From contig JACKNV010000008.1 of the NCBI GenBank assembly GCA_024234735.1, positions 103,993 to 167,992 of the forward strand: a stretch of 64,000 nucleotides of DNA. Direction: 5' to 3'. Positions 51,119 to 59,981 of the stretch are shown here, piece after piece (the first letter of the stretch is position 1; each line of letters starts with the position of its first letter). The stretch is from Pseudomonadales bacterium (GTDB taxonomy: Bacteria; Pseudomonadota; Gammaproteobacteria; Pseudomonadales; Halieaceae). A program made the translations under genes and the position numbers. The notes under the pieces are model-generated. The model saw only the letters and a program-made list of their open reading frames with translations, did no database searches and was not told the DNA's origin.

Positions 51119-51502
51119 ATGCCGAGAAGCTTGCCGATATTACTCCTGCTGGCCCCCCTGGCGGTGGCCCAGATGGCTCCACCGGATCTGGTCAACGAAC
51201 GTCTGCCAGTGCACCGCAGTGAGCTGGAGGCGCACTGGGGCGTGGACTGCGCCGCAGCTTGGGCGGAACTGGAGCGGCTCGCCCACGCGGGGTCAGATTG
51301 CGGTGCAGCGCCCGAGCTGCGGCAGGCATTGCGACTGTGTGCCTTCATTTACCAGCCCCCGGGCGAGACGACGGGTCCGGTCTGCCGGGATTTTCGCGCG
51401 GCGCAGGCCATATTCCAGCCAAATGCGGCCCCGGGCCGCTGCCACGCGCTGGCACGCCTTATGGCCTCGCCAGGGCAGTGCCCCCTCACCCGGAGTGAAT
51501 AA
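51119..51502 (+). CDS. Small exported six-cysteine protein, unknown function
   Basis: A 127-residue product with a signal peptide (LPILLLLAPLAVA, cleaved near residue 17). The mature domain has exactly six cysteines (GVDCAA, GSDCGA, RLCAFI, PVCRDF, GRCHAL, GQCPLT), an arrangement suggesting three disulfides. No CxxCH heme motif or known domain is seen. It is divergent from the NosR/NirI-type gene and upstream of the porin, inside the denitrification island. I do not recognise it. Confidence 0.65.
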   Translation: MPRSLPILLLLAPLAVAQMAPPDLVNERLPVHRSELEAHWGVDCAAAWAELERLAHAGSDCGAAPELRQALRLCAFIYQPPGETTGPVCRDFRAAQAIFQPNAAPGRCHALARLMASPGQCPLTRSE

Positions 51503-51532
51503 CCAAGTTTTTAGTTCAGGTATCCAGTTTGA

Positions 51533-51573
51533 TTGACAGGGATCAACACTTGCCCCGCGAGCAGGCGTAGCAT
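51533..51573 (+). promoter_or_regulatory. FNR/DNR-type promoter for porin gene
   Basis: TTGAC-AGGG-ATCAA (51533-51546) matches the FNR-family consensus. TAGCAT at 51568-51573 is a -10 at class II distance. The transcript would start near 51580 and carry a leader of about 180 nt before the ATG at 51759. Confidence 0.7.
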
Positions 51574-51758
51574 GATCGAAAATGGTGCATCGCAAGCGGT
51601 ACAAATAAAGGTCTTGTGAACGGTCCTGTGAGCTTGAATTACCTAGCGGATATTGCGACTCAAGCTGAAATTCGCACGCAATTACCCGCCTGGAGAAAGG
51701 AAATTTCCGTTCGCGATGGGCCGACCAGGACTGAGAGGGAAACCCGGAGGGGCTTGTT
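51574..51758 (+). promoter_or_regulatory. Long, GGA-rich leader of the porin mRNA
   Basis: The predicted 5' untranslated region contains a GGAAATTTCC palindrome and four or more GGA triplets in its last 70 bases (TGGAGAAAGGAAA, AGGACTGAGAGGG, CCGGAGGGG). One overlaps the ribosome-binding site. GGA triplets in loops are CsrA/RsmA targets. No coding frame with a binding site was found here. Confidence 0.35.
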
Positions 51759-52982
51759 ATGAAGACTTTGGCTTATTGCGTGGGTATGAACTTGCTGTTG
51801 GTCACGGCTGAGGTAGCTGCGGAGCAGGGATTTTCGGAGGATCTCGCGGCCGCGGTCAAGGCAGGTACGGTGGCGGTCGAATTTCGCTATCGCTATGAGT
51901 GGGTCGATCAGGACGGGATCGCCAAGGAGGCGAACGCCTCAACACTGCGTTCCCGCCTGGCCGCCAGCTCCGGGGATTTCCACGGCTTCTCGGTGCTCGG
52001 CGAGGCGGATAACGTGACGGTAATCGGCCCGGAGGACTACAACTCAACTGAGAACGGCAAGACCCAGTATCCCGTGGTCGCTGATCCCAAGGGCACCGTA
52101 GTCGGCCAGGCCTACCTGAAGTACAGCGGCACTGACGGTCATGGCATCTACGGGCGCCAGCGGGTTAATATAAGCAACCAGCGATTCGTGGGTTCTGTGG
52201 GTTGGCGCCAGAACGAACAGTCCATGGACGGCTTTCGCGGCTACTGGCAGGCGCTGGACAATCTCAGTGTCGATTACACCTACACCTACCGGGTCAATCG
52301 CGTCTTTGGCCCGGACGACGGAACCTTCCCGGCGGACTGGCGAGGAGACAATAGTTTCCTCTACATCGACTGGGGGCCTGCAGAAGGACAGCGAATCGGA
52401 TTGTTCGGCTATTACATTGACGTGGATTCGCAGCACAGTTATCCCTCGTCCAAGACGGTCAACAACTCCAGCCAGTCCTTCGGCGCCGAGTATATCGGCA
52501 ACATCGGTGCCCTGCGGATGAGGGCGTCTTTCGCCCGGCAGTCCGATGCGGGGGACAGTGAACTCGACTACGACGCTGATTACTACTTGCTGGAACTGGG
52601 CAGTGACTTGGGGCCGTTGGCGGTGTTGGCGGGCTGCGAGGTATTGGCTGCCGGCGACGGGGTGGGCTTTGCGACCCCGCTGGCGACCCTGCACAAGTTC
52701 CAAGGCTGGGCGGACAAGTTTCTCAGCACCCCTACCGATGGCCTGGAGGACTTCTACGGGAGCGTGAGCGGCACGCTCGGCCCGGTGAAGTTGAATGCGG
52801 TCTATCACGATTTCCAGGCCGAGGACGGGGGTGGCAGTTTCGGTAAGGAACTGGACCTCGCCGCCACCTGGCCGGTCAACCGTAACTTCAGCACCCAGTT
52901 AAAGTTCGCCGGTTTCGAGGGTGACAGGGAGGGCTACAGGGATACCTACAAGGTATGGGTCACGCTGGAAGCGAAAATCTGA
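51759..52982 (+). CDS. Outer membrane porin, alginate-export-like beta-barrel
   Basis: A 407-residue barrel protein with a signal peptide ending near EVAAEQ. The mature start, AVEFRYRYEWVDQDG, followed by ASTLRSRLAASSGDFHG, is typical of the Alginate_exp/porin group. Alternating hydrophobic strands and the closing YKVWVTLEAKI fit an outer-membrane barrel. The FNR-type promoter suggests expression with denitrification; passage of nitrite, or another anaerobic solute, is inference. Confidence 0.8.
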   Translation: MKTLAYCVGMNLLLVTAEVAAEQGFSEDLAAAVKAGTVAVEFRYRYEWVDQDGIAKEANASTLRSRLAASSGDFHGFSVLGEADNVTVIGPEDYNSTENGKTQYPVVADPKGTVVGQAYLKYSGTDGHGIYGRQRVNISNQRFVGSVGWRQNEQSMDGFRGYWQALDNLSVDYTYTYRVNRVFGPDDGTFPADWRGDNSFLYIDWGPAEGQRIGLFGYYIDVDSQHSYPSSKTVNNSSQSFGAEYIGNIGALRMRASFARQSDAGDSELDYDADYYLLELGSDLGPLAVLAGCEVLAAGDGVGFATPLATLHKFQGWADKFLSTPTDGLEDFYGSVSGTLGPVKLNAVYHDFQAEDGGGSFGKELDLAATWPVNRNFSTQLKFAGFEGDREGYRDTYKVWVTLEAKI

Positions 52983-53159
52983 GAGGCTGGCGCTGTTAAA
53001 CTTATGCTAGCGCAGCCGGAAGAGAGCACGGAGGCGCTCTGGGTCACTGCTGAGATGCGCACCTGAGCCGGTTGTGCCCACGAGGTCATTGCGTTTGATG
53101 CGATAAACGAAGAGTGAACGGCTTGCCGCCCATTGGAACCGCAGGTCTGGGGACATCAA

Positions 53160-53527
53160 ATGATCAAAGTCAAGCAGGTATACGATGCATCTGGCTTACA
53201 TGACGGTTATCGGGTATTGGTCGATCGCATCTGGCTGCCTGGCCTGAAGAAGAAAAAAAGGCTGTAATTGCCTGCAAGTTGAAGGGAGTTGCACCGAGTA
53301 CAGAACTAAGGCGCTGGTTCGGGCATGACCGGAAAAAATGCCCAGAGTTTTGCCGACGCTATGCAGTGGAGCTCGAAAGCAAGACGGATGCAATACAGTT
53401 TCCGAGGGAACAGGGCCGAAGCGGTACGCTCACCCTGATCTTCGCGGCCCGGGATATCGAGCACAACAACGCGGTCGCGTTGAAAAATTTTCTCGAATCG
53501 AAACTGACGGAACGCTGTCGCGAGTAG
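53160..53527 (+). pseudogene. DUF488 family protein, interrupted by a -1 frameshift
   Basis: ATG 53160, behind CTGGGGAC, opens MIKVKQVYDASGLHDGYRVL and VDRIWLPGLKKKKRL, then TAA at 53265. In the -1 frame the family continues as AVIACKLKGVAPSTELRRWF, GHDRKKCPEFCRRY and LIFAARDIEHNNAVALKNFL to TAG at 53525-53527. The switch falls in a run of seven A (53253-53259). Together the halves make a normal DUF488 protein of about 122 residues. It may be a true mutation, a sequencing indel, or a slippage site. Confidence 0.72.
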
Positions 53528-53715
53528 CCACCGCTACCAGAGAGAACATGGCAAGGGCGCGCACTCGGCATCAGGATTTCATTCGCTGGAATTACCGTCA
53601 CTACCTGGCGTTTACAGGACTGGCAGGGACAAGGTGATGACACCAAGGCTACGGTGACGCACGCAGGGTTAGGTCTGGTAGCTGGAAGGCAGCAAGTCGC
53701 CACCCTTGTCAGTAT

Positions 53716-54159
53716 TCAATACAGCCACCCTGTCCTGAACGACACGCCAACAACGACAAACAGAATGGAAAATATTGTAACCGGGATGATATGCCAGGCC
53801 ATCACGATAAGATTGCCTGGTGATAGGACCGGGATCACCCTCAGCCTGGCGTCAATGGCAAAACCTATGGTCAGAGCAAGCAGTATGAGCTTTGCCATAA
53901 TTGGGTGGGCAACCGGATTGGCTGGATCAAACCAATGGCTGACATCCGGTAGCAAACGGTGCGCGAGCAGGACTCCCGTGATGACCTGTACGACAAGCGC
54001 CGGCATGCCGATTTTTTCGTATACAGACTCAAAGTCGAGCAACTGTTGTGGGGACTGTTCTTTAAGCACTTTCGGCAGTACAACCAGTGACAGGACAACA
54101 TGCCCACCTGTCCAGATCGTGGCGGCGAGGATGTGAAGCAGCAATAAAAGTCCGTACAT
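53716..54159 (-). CDS. CopD-family membrane protein
   Basis: A 147-residue protein with four transmembrane helices. Histidines lie in HILAATIWTGGHVVLS (helix 1) and in AWHIIPVTIF (helix 4), and HPIMAKLILLA forms helix 3, as in small CopD-like proteins. These resemble copper-uptake or heme-binding membrane proteins. In this context it could serve copper or heme handling for denitrification enzymes; that is inference. Its own promoter should lie in the 270-bp upstream region. Confidence 0.78.
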   Translation of the reverse strand: MYGLLLLLHILAATIWTGGHVVLSLVVLPKVLKEQSPQQLLDFESVYEKIGMPALVVQVITGVLLAHRLLPDVSHWFDPANPVAHPIMAKLILLALTIGFAIDARLRVIPVLSPGNLIVMAWHIIPVTIFSILFVVVGVSFRTGWLY

Positions 54160-54320
54160 ATACTCCTACCCACAGGCCCCGGGGAGAGTCTGATCAATAA
54201 TTTTAATGGCACGAGACACGGCAGTCGGCGCAGTGGAGGTACCTACACCAGCAGGTGGCGTTGTGCTGGTTGGCGCAGCCAGGTCCCTTTCTCTCGAGAC
54301 AGTCAGGTTATTGTATTATA

Positions 54321-54333
54321 TGATATATTATCA
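54321..54333. promoter_or_regulatory. AT-rich palindrome upstream of small membrane protein gene
   Basis: TGATA-TAT-TATCA is a perfect 13-bp inverted repeat inside the most AT-rich stretch of the 54160-54430 intergenic region. Its half-site spacing is one base too long for an FNR box, so the regulator is unknown. Nothing else clear is present in this region. Confidence 0.35.
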
Positions 54334-54430
54334 ATGCCTCTTAAAGAGAGCAGGTGATCGTGCGCTCGGCGCTTGACTGACCGTAACCCGGAACCGCCTT
54401 TTTTCACCGGCTACACCTGAATAACTTGCA

Positions 54431-54868
54431 ATGACCCAGAATTCCAACGCTTCTGCAACACCCGGCCGGGAGATCTGCGACAAGAGTGCGCCCGGCCGGG
54501 GTTATGTCGTGGTTATTTACGGACTGTATATGGGCAGCGTTATCGCTGTAGTGACCGCCCCGGTGGGTGCGCTCATCGCGCACCTGCGGCTGGGCCGTGG
54601 AGCTCCATGGTTGGACACGCACCTGCGGTTTCAGATTCGCTCGTTCTGGATTGGTGTCCTGGCGGCGGCGGTGGCCTTGTTCTTGTGGAGGCTTATGGGA
54701 TTGTCTGGGCTGTCGCCGATTTATGCCTGGTCACTTGGCTATCTCTTTTTCACCATCGGAATGGTGTGGATGATAGCGCGTTGTGCTGTGGGCATTCACC
54801 GACTTACCTCCAACCGCGCCATTGAAGCCCCCAAAAGCTGGTTGTTTGGTGTGAGTAAGCAAAATTAA
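54431..54868 (+). CDS. Small membrane protein, DUF4870-like
   Basis: A 145-residue protein with a hydrophilic N terminus and three membrane helices: VVVIYGLYMGSVIAVVTAPVGALIAH, FWIGVLAAAVALFLWRLMG and SLGYLFFTIGMVWMIARCAVG. The conserved THLRFQIRSFWIG between helices 1 and 2 is characteristic of DUF4870-type proteins. Function unknown. It runs convergent with the nor operon. Confidence 0.7.
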   Translation: MTQNSNASATPGREICDKSAPGRGYVVVIYGLYMGSVIAVVTAPVGALIAHLRLGRGAPWLDTHLRFQIRSFWIGVLAAAVALFLWRLMGLSGLSPIYAWSLGYLFFTIGMVWMIARCAVGIHRLTSNRAIEAPKSWLFGVSKQN

Positions 54869-54910
54869 CCGACACTGTCGATAGAAAGCATCCGCACCCC
54901 GGGATACCCC

Positions 54911-55159
54911 CTATGTGCGATCCTCGGGAAAGTCGGGATCCGGCGGCGGACCATCCGGTTTATGGCCCGCCCAACGCTCAAGTGCCCTGCCGGCCCGCAA
55001 CAGCAACCAGACGAGAAGTGGTGCCACCAACAGCAAGCCCACCCCCCAATCGAAACGGTTGATCGCCAGCGCAAAGGGAGTAATAACGCCGATACAAGCT
55101 GCGACGCCCACTGAAATAGCGATTGCCTTGCGTTGCCGGCCTGAGGTTTGCGGCGTCAT
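54911..55159 (-). CDS. Small two-helix membrane protein at the end of the nor operon
   Basis: From ATG 55159 (82 residues; ATG 55171 would add four and overlap norD). Two hydrophobic helices (AIAISVGVAACIGVITPFAL and WGVGLLLVAPLLVWLLLRAG) and a proline/aspartate-rich tail are visible. The start lies at the norD stop, so it is translated as the last gene of norCBQD. It does not resemble NorE or NorF closely enough to name. Confidence 0.6.
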   Translation of the reverse strand: MTPQTSGRQRKAIAISVGVAACIGVITPFALAINRFDWGVGLLLVAPLLVWLLLRAGRALERWAGHKPDGPPPDPDFPEDRT

Positions 55160-55160
55160 A

Positions 55161-57098
55161 TCAGCTGGCAATTATCTGCCGGTATATGCCGGGCAGCGCC
55201 TGTGAGAGATGCTCCGGTTTGTGCACCATGGCATAGCCGCCGCGGCCAAACAGGTGCGCAATATAGTGTTCGGCGTCCCGGTCGATCGTTATACCAAAGA
55301 CCCTGAGTTCCTGCTGCCTGGCATCCAGAATCGCACGTCTGGTATCTTCGATTGCGTAGCGCCCCTCGTAGTAGTCACAGTCGCTGGGTTTGCCATCGCT
55401 GAGCACCAGCAATAGCCGGTGTCGATTGGGACGCTGGCACAACGCAGCAGCGGTATGCCGGATAGCCGCGCCCATGCGGGTATAGCGCCCGGGCTTGAGC
55501 GCGGTAATGCGACGCTCGGTGGCTTCATTCATGCCCTCATCAAAATGTTTGAGTGTCTTCACCCAAACCCGATGGCGGCGGTGGGAGGTAAAGCTCTGGA
55601 TGCTGTAGTCGTCGCCACAACCGGCCAGCCCATGCGCTAGTACCAACAGAGCCTCCTTCTCAATATCGATCACGCGGCGGTCCTCGACCCAGGCATCGGT
55701 GGAGAGGGATACATCAATCAGAATTGAAATCGCCAGGTCCCTTGCCTGTGCTCTGGTAGACAGATACAGCCCGTCGCTACTGTCACCGACCGCCGCAAGG
55801 TCGCAGTGCGCGCGAACCGCCGCGTCCATATCCAGCTCATTCCCATCGACCTGGCCGCGTAGCCACTCCCGGCGTGGGCGAAGTGCCTCAAACTGGCGCC
55901 TCACGCGACGGATGCGTCGCCTGGTCTGCTCATCTATGACGCCACTGTCAGCCTCCTCCTCGTGCAGGGCGGTGAGTACACGACAATGATCCGGGAGATG
56001 GCCTTGCTTTCGATAATTCCACTCCGGGTAGGTGTATGCTCCGCGCAGGCATGAGCCGTCTGCAGCGCGCGGGGCCAGGTCCAGATCCATCTTCAGTTGC
56101 GTCGCGGCGGTCTGCTGATTCTGACTCAGGGTAATCTCGTCCATCTGTTCCGCGTTGCTACTGGCGTTTTCGTCCTCCTCGTCATCGATCATCCGGTTGA
56201 CGTTGACCATTTCCGCAAATGACAGGATCTTCTCGAAGCGGTTCAGCACTAGCGGGTCGTCGCGTTCGGACTGGTCCTGCCGTCGGCGCTCGGCCTTGCG
56301 TTTGTCCGGGGTCCGGGCCGCGGTAGGCGAGGGCGGTTGGAGTGCATCATCGGCCTCGATCAGGCCGGTGTCAGCCGTCCCCAGATGATTGAGGTCAGCC
56401 CACAGGGGAACGGGCAGTGGCGGCCGATAGTGGTTCGGGGCGCGAAAGGGCCGCAAACTGATCGTGGGGTCCAGAACCGCCATATGGTAGCCCGCGGCTT
56501 TCTCCGACAGCGGTTCCTCGGCGCCCAGCAGGCGGCGAACCACAGCCTCCACAGCTGCCTCGGTGGCCGGCAGGCGCCGGATGGGGCGTATGGAAAGTAT
56601 TCCCCGCTGCAGTCTCCCGTGCCGCTTATGTAGCCCGGGAAAGGCGGAGAGTGCTGCCTGGGTGGCCAGGACGACTTGCCGCAGATGACTGATATCCCGA
56701 CGCAGTGGATCCTCGAATTCACGTGAGGATGTCATGAACGCGAGCAGCGCGGTTAGCCAGAAGTATAGATCGCGATTGAGGCAGGGGTCGTCGAACAGTG
56801 CGATCTCCCGCGGCAGCAGCAAATTCTCCTCATCGAGGCGAGCCAGGTCCAGAGATTCCCGGTCGAAGCCCAGGCGCTGGCGCACATTGAGTCGATGCGA
56901 GGAGGCTCTCGCCGCGATAGAGGCAACAGCTACGCCGGCCGCCCCCCCGCTGGAGCGGAAGAAAACCGCCAAAGGTCTAGCAATCGACTCCAGTGTGACG
57001 GCTGCCTCGGCATACCTGGGATAGCTGTGGCTGTGGGCGGAGACCCAGCCATGCCATAGTCGGCCGACCTTTTCCTCCAGTTCCAGCCATTCCAGCAT
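55161..57098 (-). CDS. norD: NorD, VWA-domain NO reductase activation protein
   Basis: A 645-residue cytoplasmic partner of NorQ needed for insertion or activation of NorCB. The C-terminal von Willebrand A domain (about 440-645) has the metal-site motif DVSLSTD, with the downstream LVLSDGKPSDCDYYEG. The middle region is acidic and highly charged (MIDDEEDENASSN), and the N-terminal half is helical, as in the family. It follows norQ by 15 bp. Confidence 0.93.
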   Translation of the reverse strand: MLEWLELEEKVGRLWHGWVSAHSHSYPRYAEAAVTLESIARPLAVFFRSSGGAAGVAVASIAARASSHRLNVRQRLGFDRESLDLARLDEENLLLPREIALFDDPCLNRDLYFWLTALLAFMTSSREFEDPLRRDISHLRQVVLATQAALSAFPGLHKRHGRLQRGILSIRPIRRLPATEAAVEAVVRRLLGAEEPLSEKAAGYHMAVLDPTISLRPFRAPNHYRPPLPVPLWADLNHLGTADTGLIEADDALQPPSPTAARTPDKRKAERRRQDQSERDDPLVLNRFEKILSFAEMVNVNRMIDDEEDENASSNAEQMDEITLSQNQQTAATQLKMDLDLAPRAADGSCLRGAYTYPEWNYRKQGHLPDHCRVLTALHEEEADSGVIDEQTRRRIRRVRRQFEALRPRREWLRGQVDGNELDMDAAVRAHCDLAAVGDSSDGLYLSTRAQARDLAISILIDVSLSTDAWVEDRRVIDIEKEALLVLAHGLAGCGDDYSIQSFTSHRRHRVWVKTLKHFDEGMNEATERRITALKPGRYTRMGAAIRHTAAALCQRPNRHRLLLVLSDGKPSDCDYYEGRYAIEDTRRAILDARQQELRVFGITIDRDAEHYIAHLFGRGGYAMVHKPEHLSQALPGIYRQIIAS

Positions 57099-57113
57099 GT
57101 CGAGATAGGGCTG

Positions 57114-57917
57114 TCAGTCGTCGCCAAACGTGGCGCGTACTGCTTCCCTGAGCCCTTCCTGCACATCGACATCGTCGGTCAGTGGTTCTACCAGGGTCGC
57201 TTGTGCTGCTTGCGAGATAGGCATGCCGTTGGCGATGAGGGTGGCGCAGTAGATCAGCAGCCGCGTAGACACGCCCTCTTCGAGGTCCTGTCCTTTCATG
57301 GCGCGCAAGCGCACGGCGAGGTTGATCAGCGTTGCGCATTGCGGTGACGGCAGACCGCTCTCCCTGGAGACAATATCGCGTTCCAGGTGGGGTGGCGGAA
57401 AGTCGAAACTCTTCGCCACAAACCGTTGTCGTGTGCTGGGTTTGAGCGATTTGAGTATGTGTTGGTAGCCAGGGTTGTAGGACACGACCAGCATAAAACT
57501 GTCTGGTGCCTCCAGCATCTCGCCGGTCCGTTCCAGCGGTAGCAGCCGGCGGTCGTCCGTCAGCGGGTGCAGCACCACGGTGACATCCTTGCGCGCTTCG
57601 ACGACCTCATCGAGGTAACAGATTCCTCCTTCTCGCACTGCCCGGGTCAGTGGCCCATCGACCCAGCGGGTTTCGCCTCCTTGTAACAGGTATCGCCCGG
57701 TGAGATCTGCCGCAGTGAGATCGTCATGGCATGAAACAGTAAACAGCGGCCGCCCCAGCTTTGCGGCCATATGACTGATAAACCGGGTCTTGCCGCAGCC
57801 GGTGGGCCCCTTGAGCAGCAGCGGTAAGCGTTGGTGGTAGGCCTGTTCAAACAGCAGGCACTCGTTTCCAACGGGTTCATAAAATGGTATTTCACCCGAT
57901 GCGGCATCAGTGCTCAT
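57114..57917 (-). CDS. norQ: NorQ, MoxR-type AAA+ ATPase
   Basis: A 267-residue chaperone ATPase working with NorD on NO reductase. Walker A is GPTGCGKTRFISH near residue 38, Walker B ICYLDEVVEAR, sensor region VVSYNPGYQ, and STRQRFV holds the arginine finger. The start at 57917 (MSTDAASGEIPFYEPVGNE) fits the family; ATG 57980 just after norB is in frame but would add 21 unmatched residues. Confidence 0.94.
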   Translation of the reverse strand: MSTDAASGEIPFYEPVGNECLLFEQAYHQRLPLLLKGPTGCGKTRFISHMAAKLGRPLFTVSCHDDLTAADLTGRYLLQGGETRWVDGPLTRAVREGGICYLDEVVEARKDVTVVLHPLTDDRRLLPLERTGEMLEAPDSFMLVVSYNPGYQHILKSLKPSTRQRFVAKSFDFPPPHLERDIVSRESGLPSPQCATLINLAVRLRAMKGQDLEEGVSTRLLIYCATLIANGMPISQAAQATLVEPLTDDVDVQEGLREAVRATFGDD

Positions 57918-57983
57918 CACCTTGTCACCCAAATCTGCATCGCCGGCTGGACGCCATGGCTGAGAGGGAGCGAGGGGCATGCG

Positions 57984-59336
57984 CTATCCTGCGGCGCCGG
58001 CCAGCCGGTTCTCGCCGGTGGCAGGGGCCTGCTCCTTCACCGGCCCGAAAATCGCGATAAAATAGATGATCGCCGCGATGGCCACCACAATTCCAGCACC
58101 CAGGCGCATGTAATAGAACAACTGTAGCTGATCCTGCACTTCCATGTAGTTCATACCCATGACGCGTTGCAAGTGGGTCTGTACCACGCCGGCGAAAGTC
58201 AGGGTAAAGGTCATGAAACACATGGCCGAAGTCATCAGCCAGAAGCTCCACATATTGAGAATCTGGTTATAGGGTTGTGCCCGCCGCAATTGGGGCATGG
58301 CATAGGTGATCACCGCCAGGATCATCATGACGTAGGCGCCGAAGAATGCCAGATGCCCGTGTGCGGCGGTTACCTGAGTCCCATGACTGTAGTAGTTGAC
58401 GAAGGACAGAGTGTGCATGAAACCCCACACGCCGGCGCCGAAAAAGGCCAGGGTGGCGCTGCCGAGGGTCCATAACATGGCTGCCTTGTTAGGGTGATTT
58501 CGCCGGCCTTTCCAGAACATGAAGAAGGAAAACATCACCATGGCGAAAAAGGGAAGTACTTCCAGGGTAGAGAATATGCTCCCCAGCGGCTGCCAGTACC
58601 CTGGCGAACCAATCCAGTAGTAGTGGTGCCCGGTACCCAACAGGCCAGAAAACAGCGCCAGACCGATGATGACATACAGCCATTTTTCGATAATTTCCCG
58701 GTCCACACCGGTCATTTTGATCAGCAGGTAAGCAAGCAGCGATGCCATGATCAGTTCCCATACGCCCTCGACCCAAAGGTGAACGACCCACCACCAATAC
58801 AGCTTGTCGACCGCAAGGTTGCCGGGATTATAGAAAGCGAACAGCCAGAAAACAGCCGCCAACCACAGCCCAAGCATCAAGATCAGGTTGATAGCGGTTT
58901 TACGCCCTTTGACCAGGGTCATGCTGGTATTGTACAAAAACATCAAGAAAGAGACGGTGATCAGGATTTTTGACCACAGGGGCTGTTCAAGAAACTCGCG
59001 GCCCTCGTGAATACCCAACTGGTAACTCAGCAGTGCCCCCGCGCCCGCGATCGCAAATATTGCCAACTGCAGGTAGGCGATCATAGGGCTGTGAATCTCC
59101 GCCTCGGCTTCTTCCGGCATCAGATAATAGGTACAGCCCATAAACCCCATCAGCAGCCAGACAATCAGCAGGTTGGTGTGGCTCATCCGAATGATATGAA
59201 AGGGCATTGCCTCTGCCAGAAACTCTGGCATAACGTATACCGTAGCGGCCATGATTCCAAAGAGAACCTGCAATGCGAAGAGCGCCATTGCCACCGCGAA
59301 GAAAGGATAGGCCACCCGTTGTGTCTCGTACTTCAT
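57984..59336 (-). CDS. norB: Nitric oxide reductase large subunit (cNorB)
   Basis: Reduces two NO to N2O at a heme b3-FeB site in the inner membrane. The 450 residues form twelve helices. Metal ligands are visible in MSHTNLLIVWLL, the WVVHLWVEGVWELI helix (with the conserved Glu), LLGTGHHYYW and NYYSHGTQVTAAHGHLAFFG. The absence of the N-terminal quinol-oxidase extension makes it the cytochrome-c dependent type, matching the adjacent norC. Confidence 0.97.
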   Translation of the reverse strand: MKYETQRVAYPFFAVAMALFALQVLFGIMAATVYVMPEFLAEAMPFHIIRMSHTNLLIVWLLMGFMGCTYYLMPEEAEAEIHSPMIAYLQLAIFAIAGAGALLSYQLGIHEGREFLEQPLWSKILITVSFLMFLYNTSMTLVKGRKTAINLILMLGLWLAAVFWLFAFYNPGNLAVDKLYWWWVVHLWVEGVWELIMASLLAYLLIKMTGVDREIIEKWLYVIIGLALFSGLLGTGHHYYWIGSPGYWQPLGSIFSTLEVLPFFAMVMFSFFMFWKGRRNHPNKAAMLWTLGSATLAFFGAGVWGFMHTLSFVNYYSHGTQVTAAHGHLAFFGAYVMMILAVITYAMPQLRRAQPYNQILNMWSFWLMTSAMCFMTFTLTFAGVVQTHLQRVMGMNYMEVQDQLQLFYYMRLGAGIVVAIAAIIYFIAIFGPVKEQAPATGENRLAGAAG

Positions 59337-59386
59337 CGATACACTCCTGTCACAGTAAACTCGATGCGATTATGTTGGCTACACTT

Positions 59387-59839
59387 CTAACCAGCGGGAG
59401 TCGGTGGCCAGTTCTGGGTATTGATGGAATCAGTCCATTCGAGAAATGCAACCAGCGCATCCAGCTCCTCTTCGCTGAGATCGAATTTGGGCATGACGCG
59501 CCGGCCGCGAACGTTCAGCGGCTGGGCGCGAATCCAGCCTTTGAGGCCCGCTCGTGCACCCTCAGCGTTCTCGCGCCCGCCATAGCGCGTCCACACATTG
59601 CCGAGTTCGGGCGCAAAATACGCACCTTCCCCGAGAATGGTGTGGCAGTTGATACAGCTGTTTTGTTCCCAGACATGCTTGCCGTACTTCACTTGTTCGG
59701 TGAGGCCTTCATGGTCGGTGGAGACGTTCAGCATGTACCAGTGGGTATGCGCAGTCAGTCCGGCGAAGAGGATAAAGAACACGAGCGACCCGCCGTAGAA
59801 GATATTGCGGGCCGCCGACCTGGTGAGCACTTCGGCCAT
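59387..59839 (-). CDS. norC: Nitric oxide reductase cytochrome c subunit
   Basis: A membrane-anchored cytochrome c (150 residues) passing electrons to NorB. One N-terminal helix (about 12-30) precedes the heme motif C62-I-N-C-H66, with the methionine ligand in RRVMPKFDLS. ATG 59839 is preceded by CAGGGAGAAATCC. It heads norC-norB-norQ-norD. A TATACT -10 on the minus strand (59886-59891) with the NsrR-like palindrome about 35 bp further upstream suggests repression in the absence of NO. Confidence 0.96.
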   Translation of the reverse strand: MAEVLTRSAARNIFYGGSLVFFILFAGLTAHTHWYMLNVSTDHEGLTEQVKYGKHVWEQNSCINCHTILGEGAYFAPELGNVWTRYGGRENAEGARAGLKGWIRAQPLNVRGRRVMPKFDLSEEELDALVAFLEWTDSINTQNWPPTPAG

Positions 59840-59911
59840 TGGATTTCTCCCTGGTATTGAAGTGGGTATTAGTAACGGTTCCCGGAGTATAGCCCGGTTG
59901 GCCGCATTAAT

Positions 59912-59934
59912 AAGATGCATATACTATACATAAA
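59912..59934. promoter_or_regulatory. NsrR-like operator at norC promoter
   Basis: ATGCAT-ATACT-ATACAT, preceded by AAG and followed by AAA, fits the NsrR 11-1-11 inverted repeat pattern (consensus AAnATGCATTT and its complement) with mismatches. Its centre is about 43 bases upstream of the predicted norC start. The same ATGYAT-N5-ATACAT design recurs at 60826. Confidence 0.65.
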
Positions 59935-59981
59935 TAGTGTATTCCGCAAGACTACTGCCCGCGCCGGCCACCCTTATCGCA

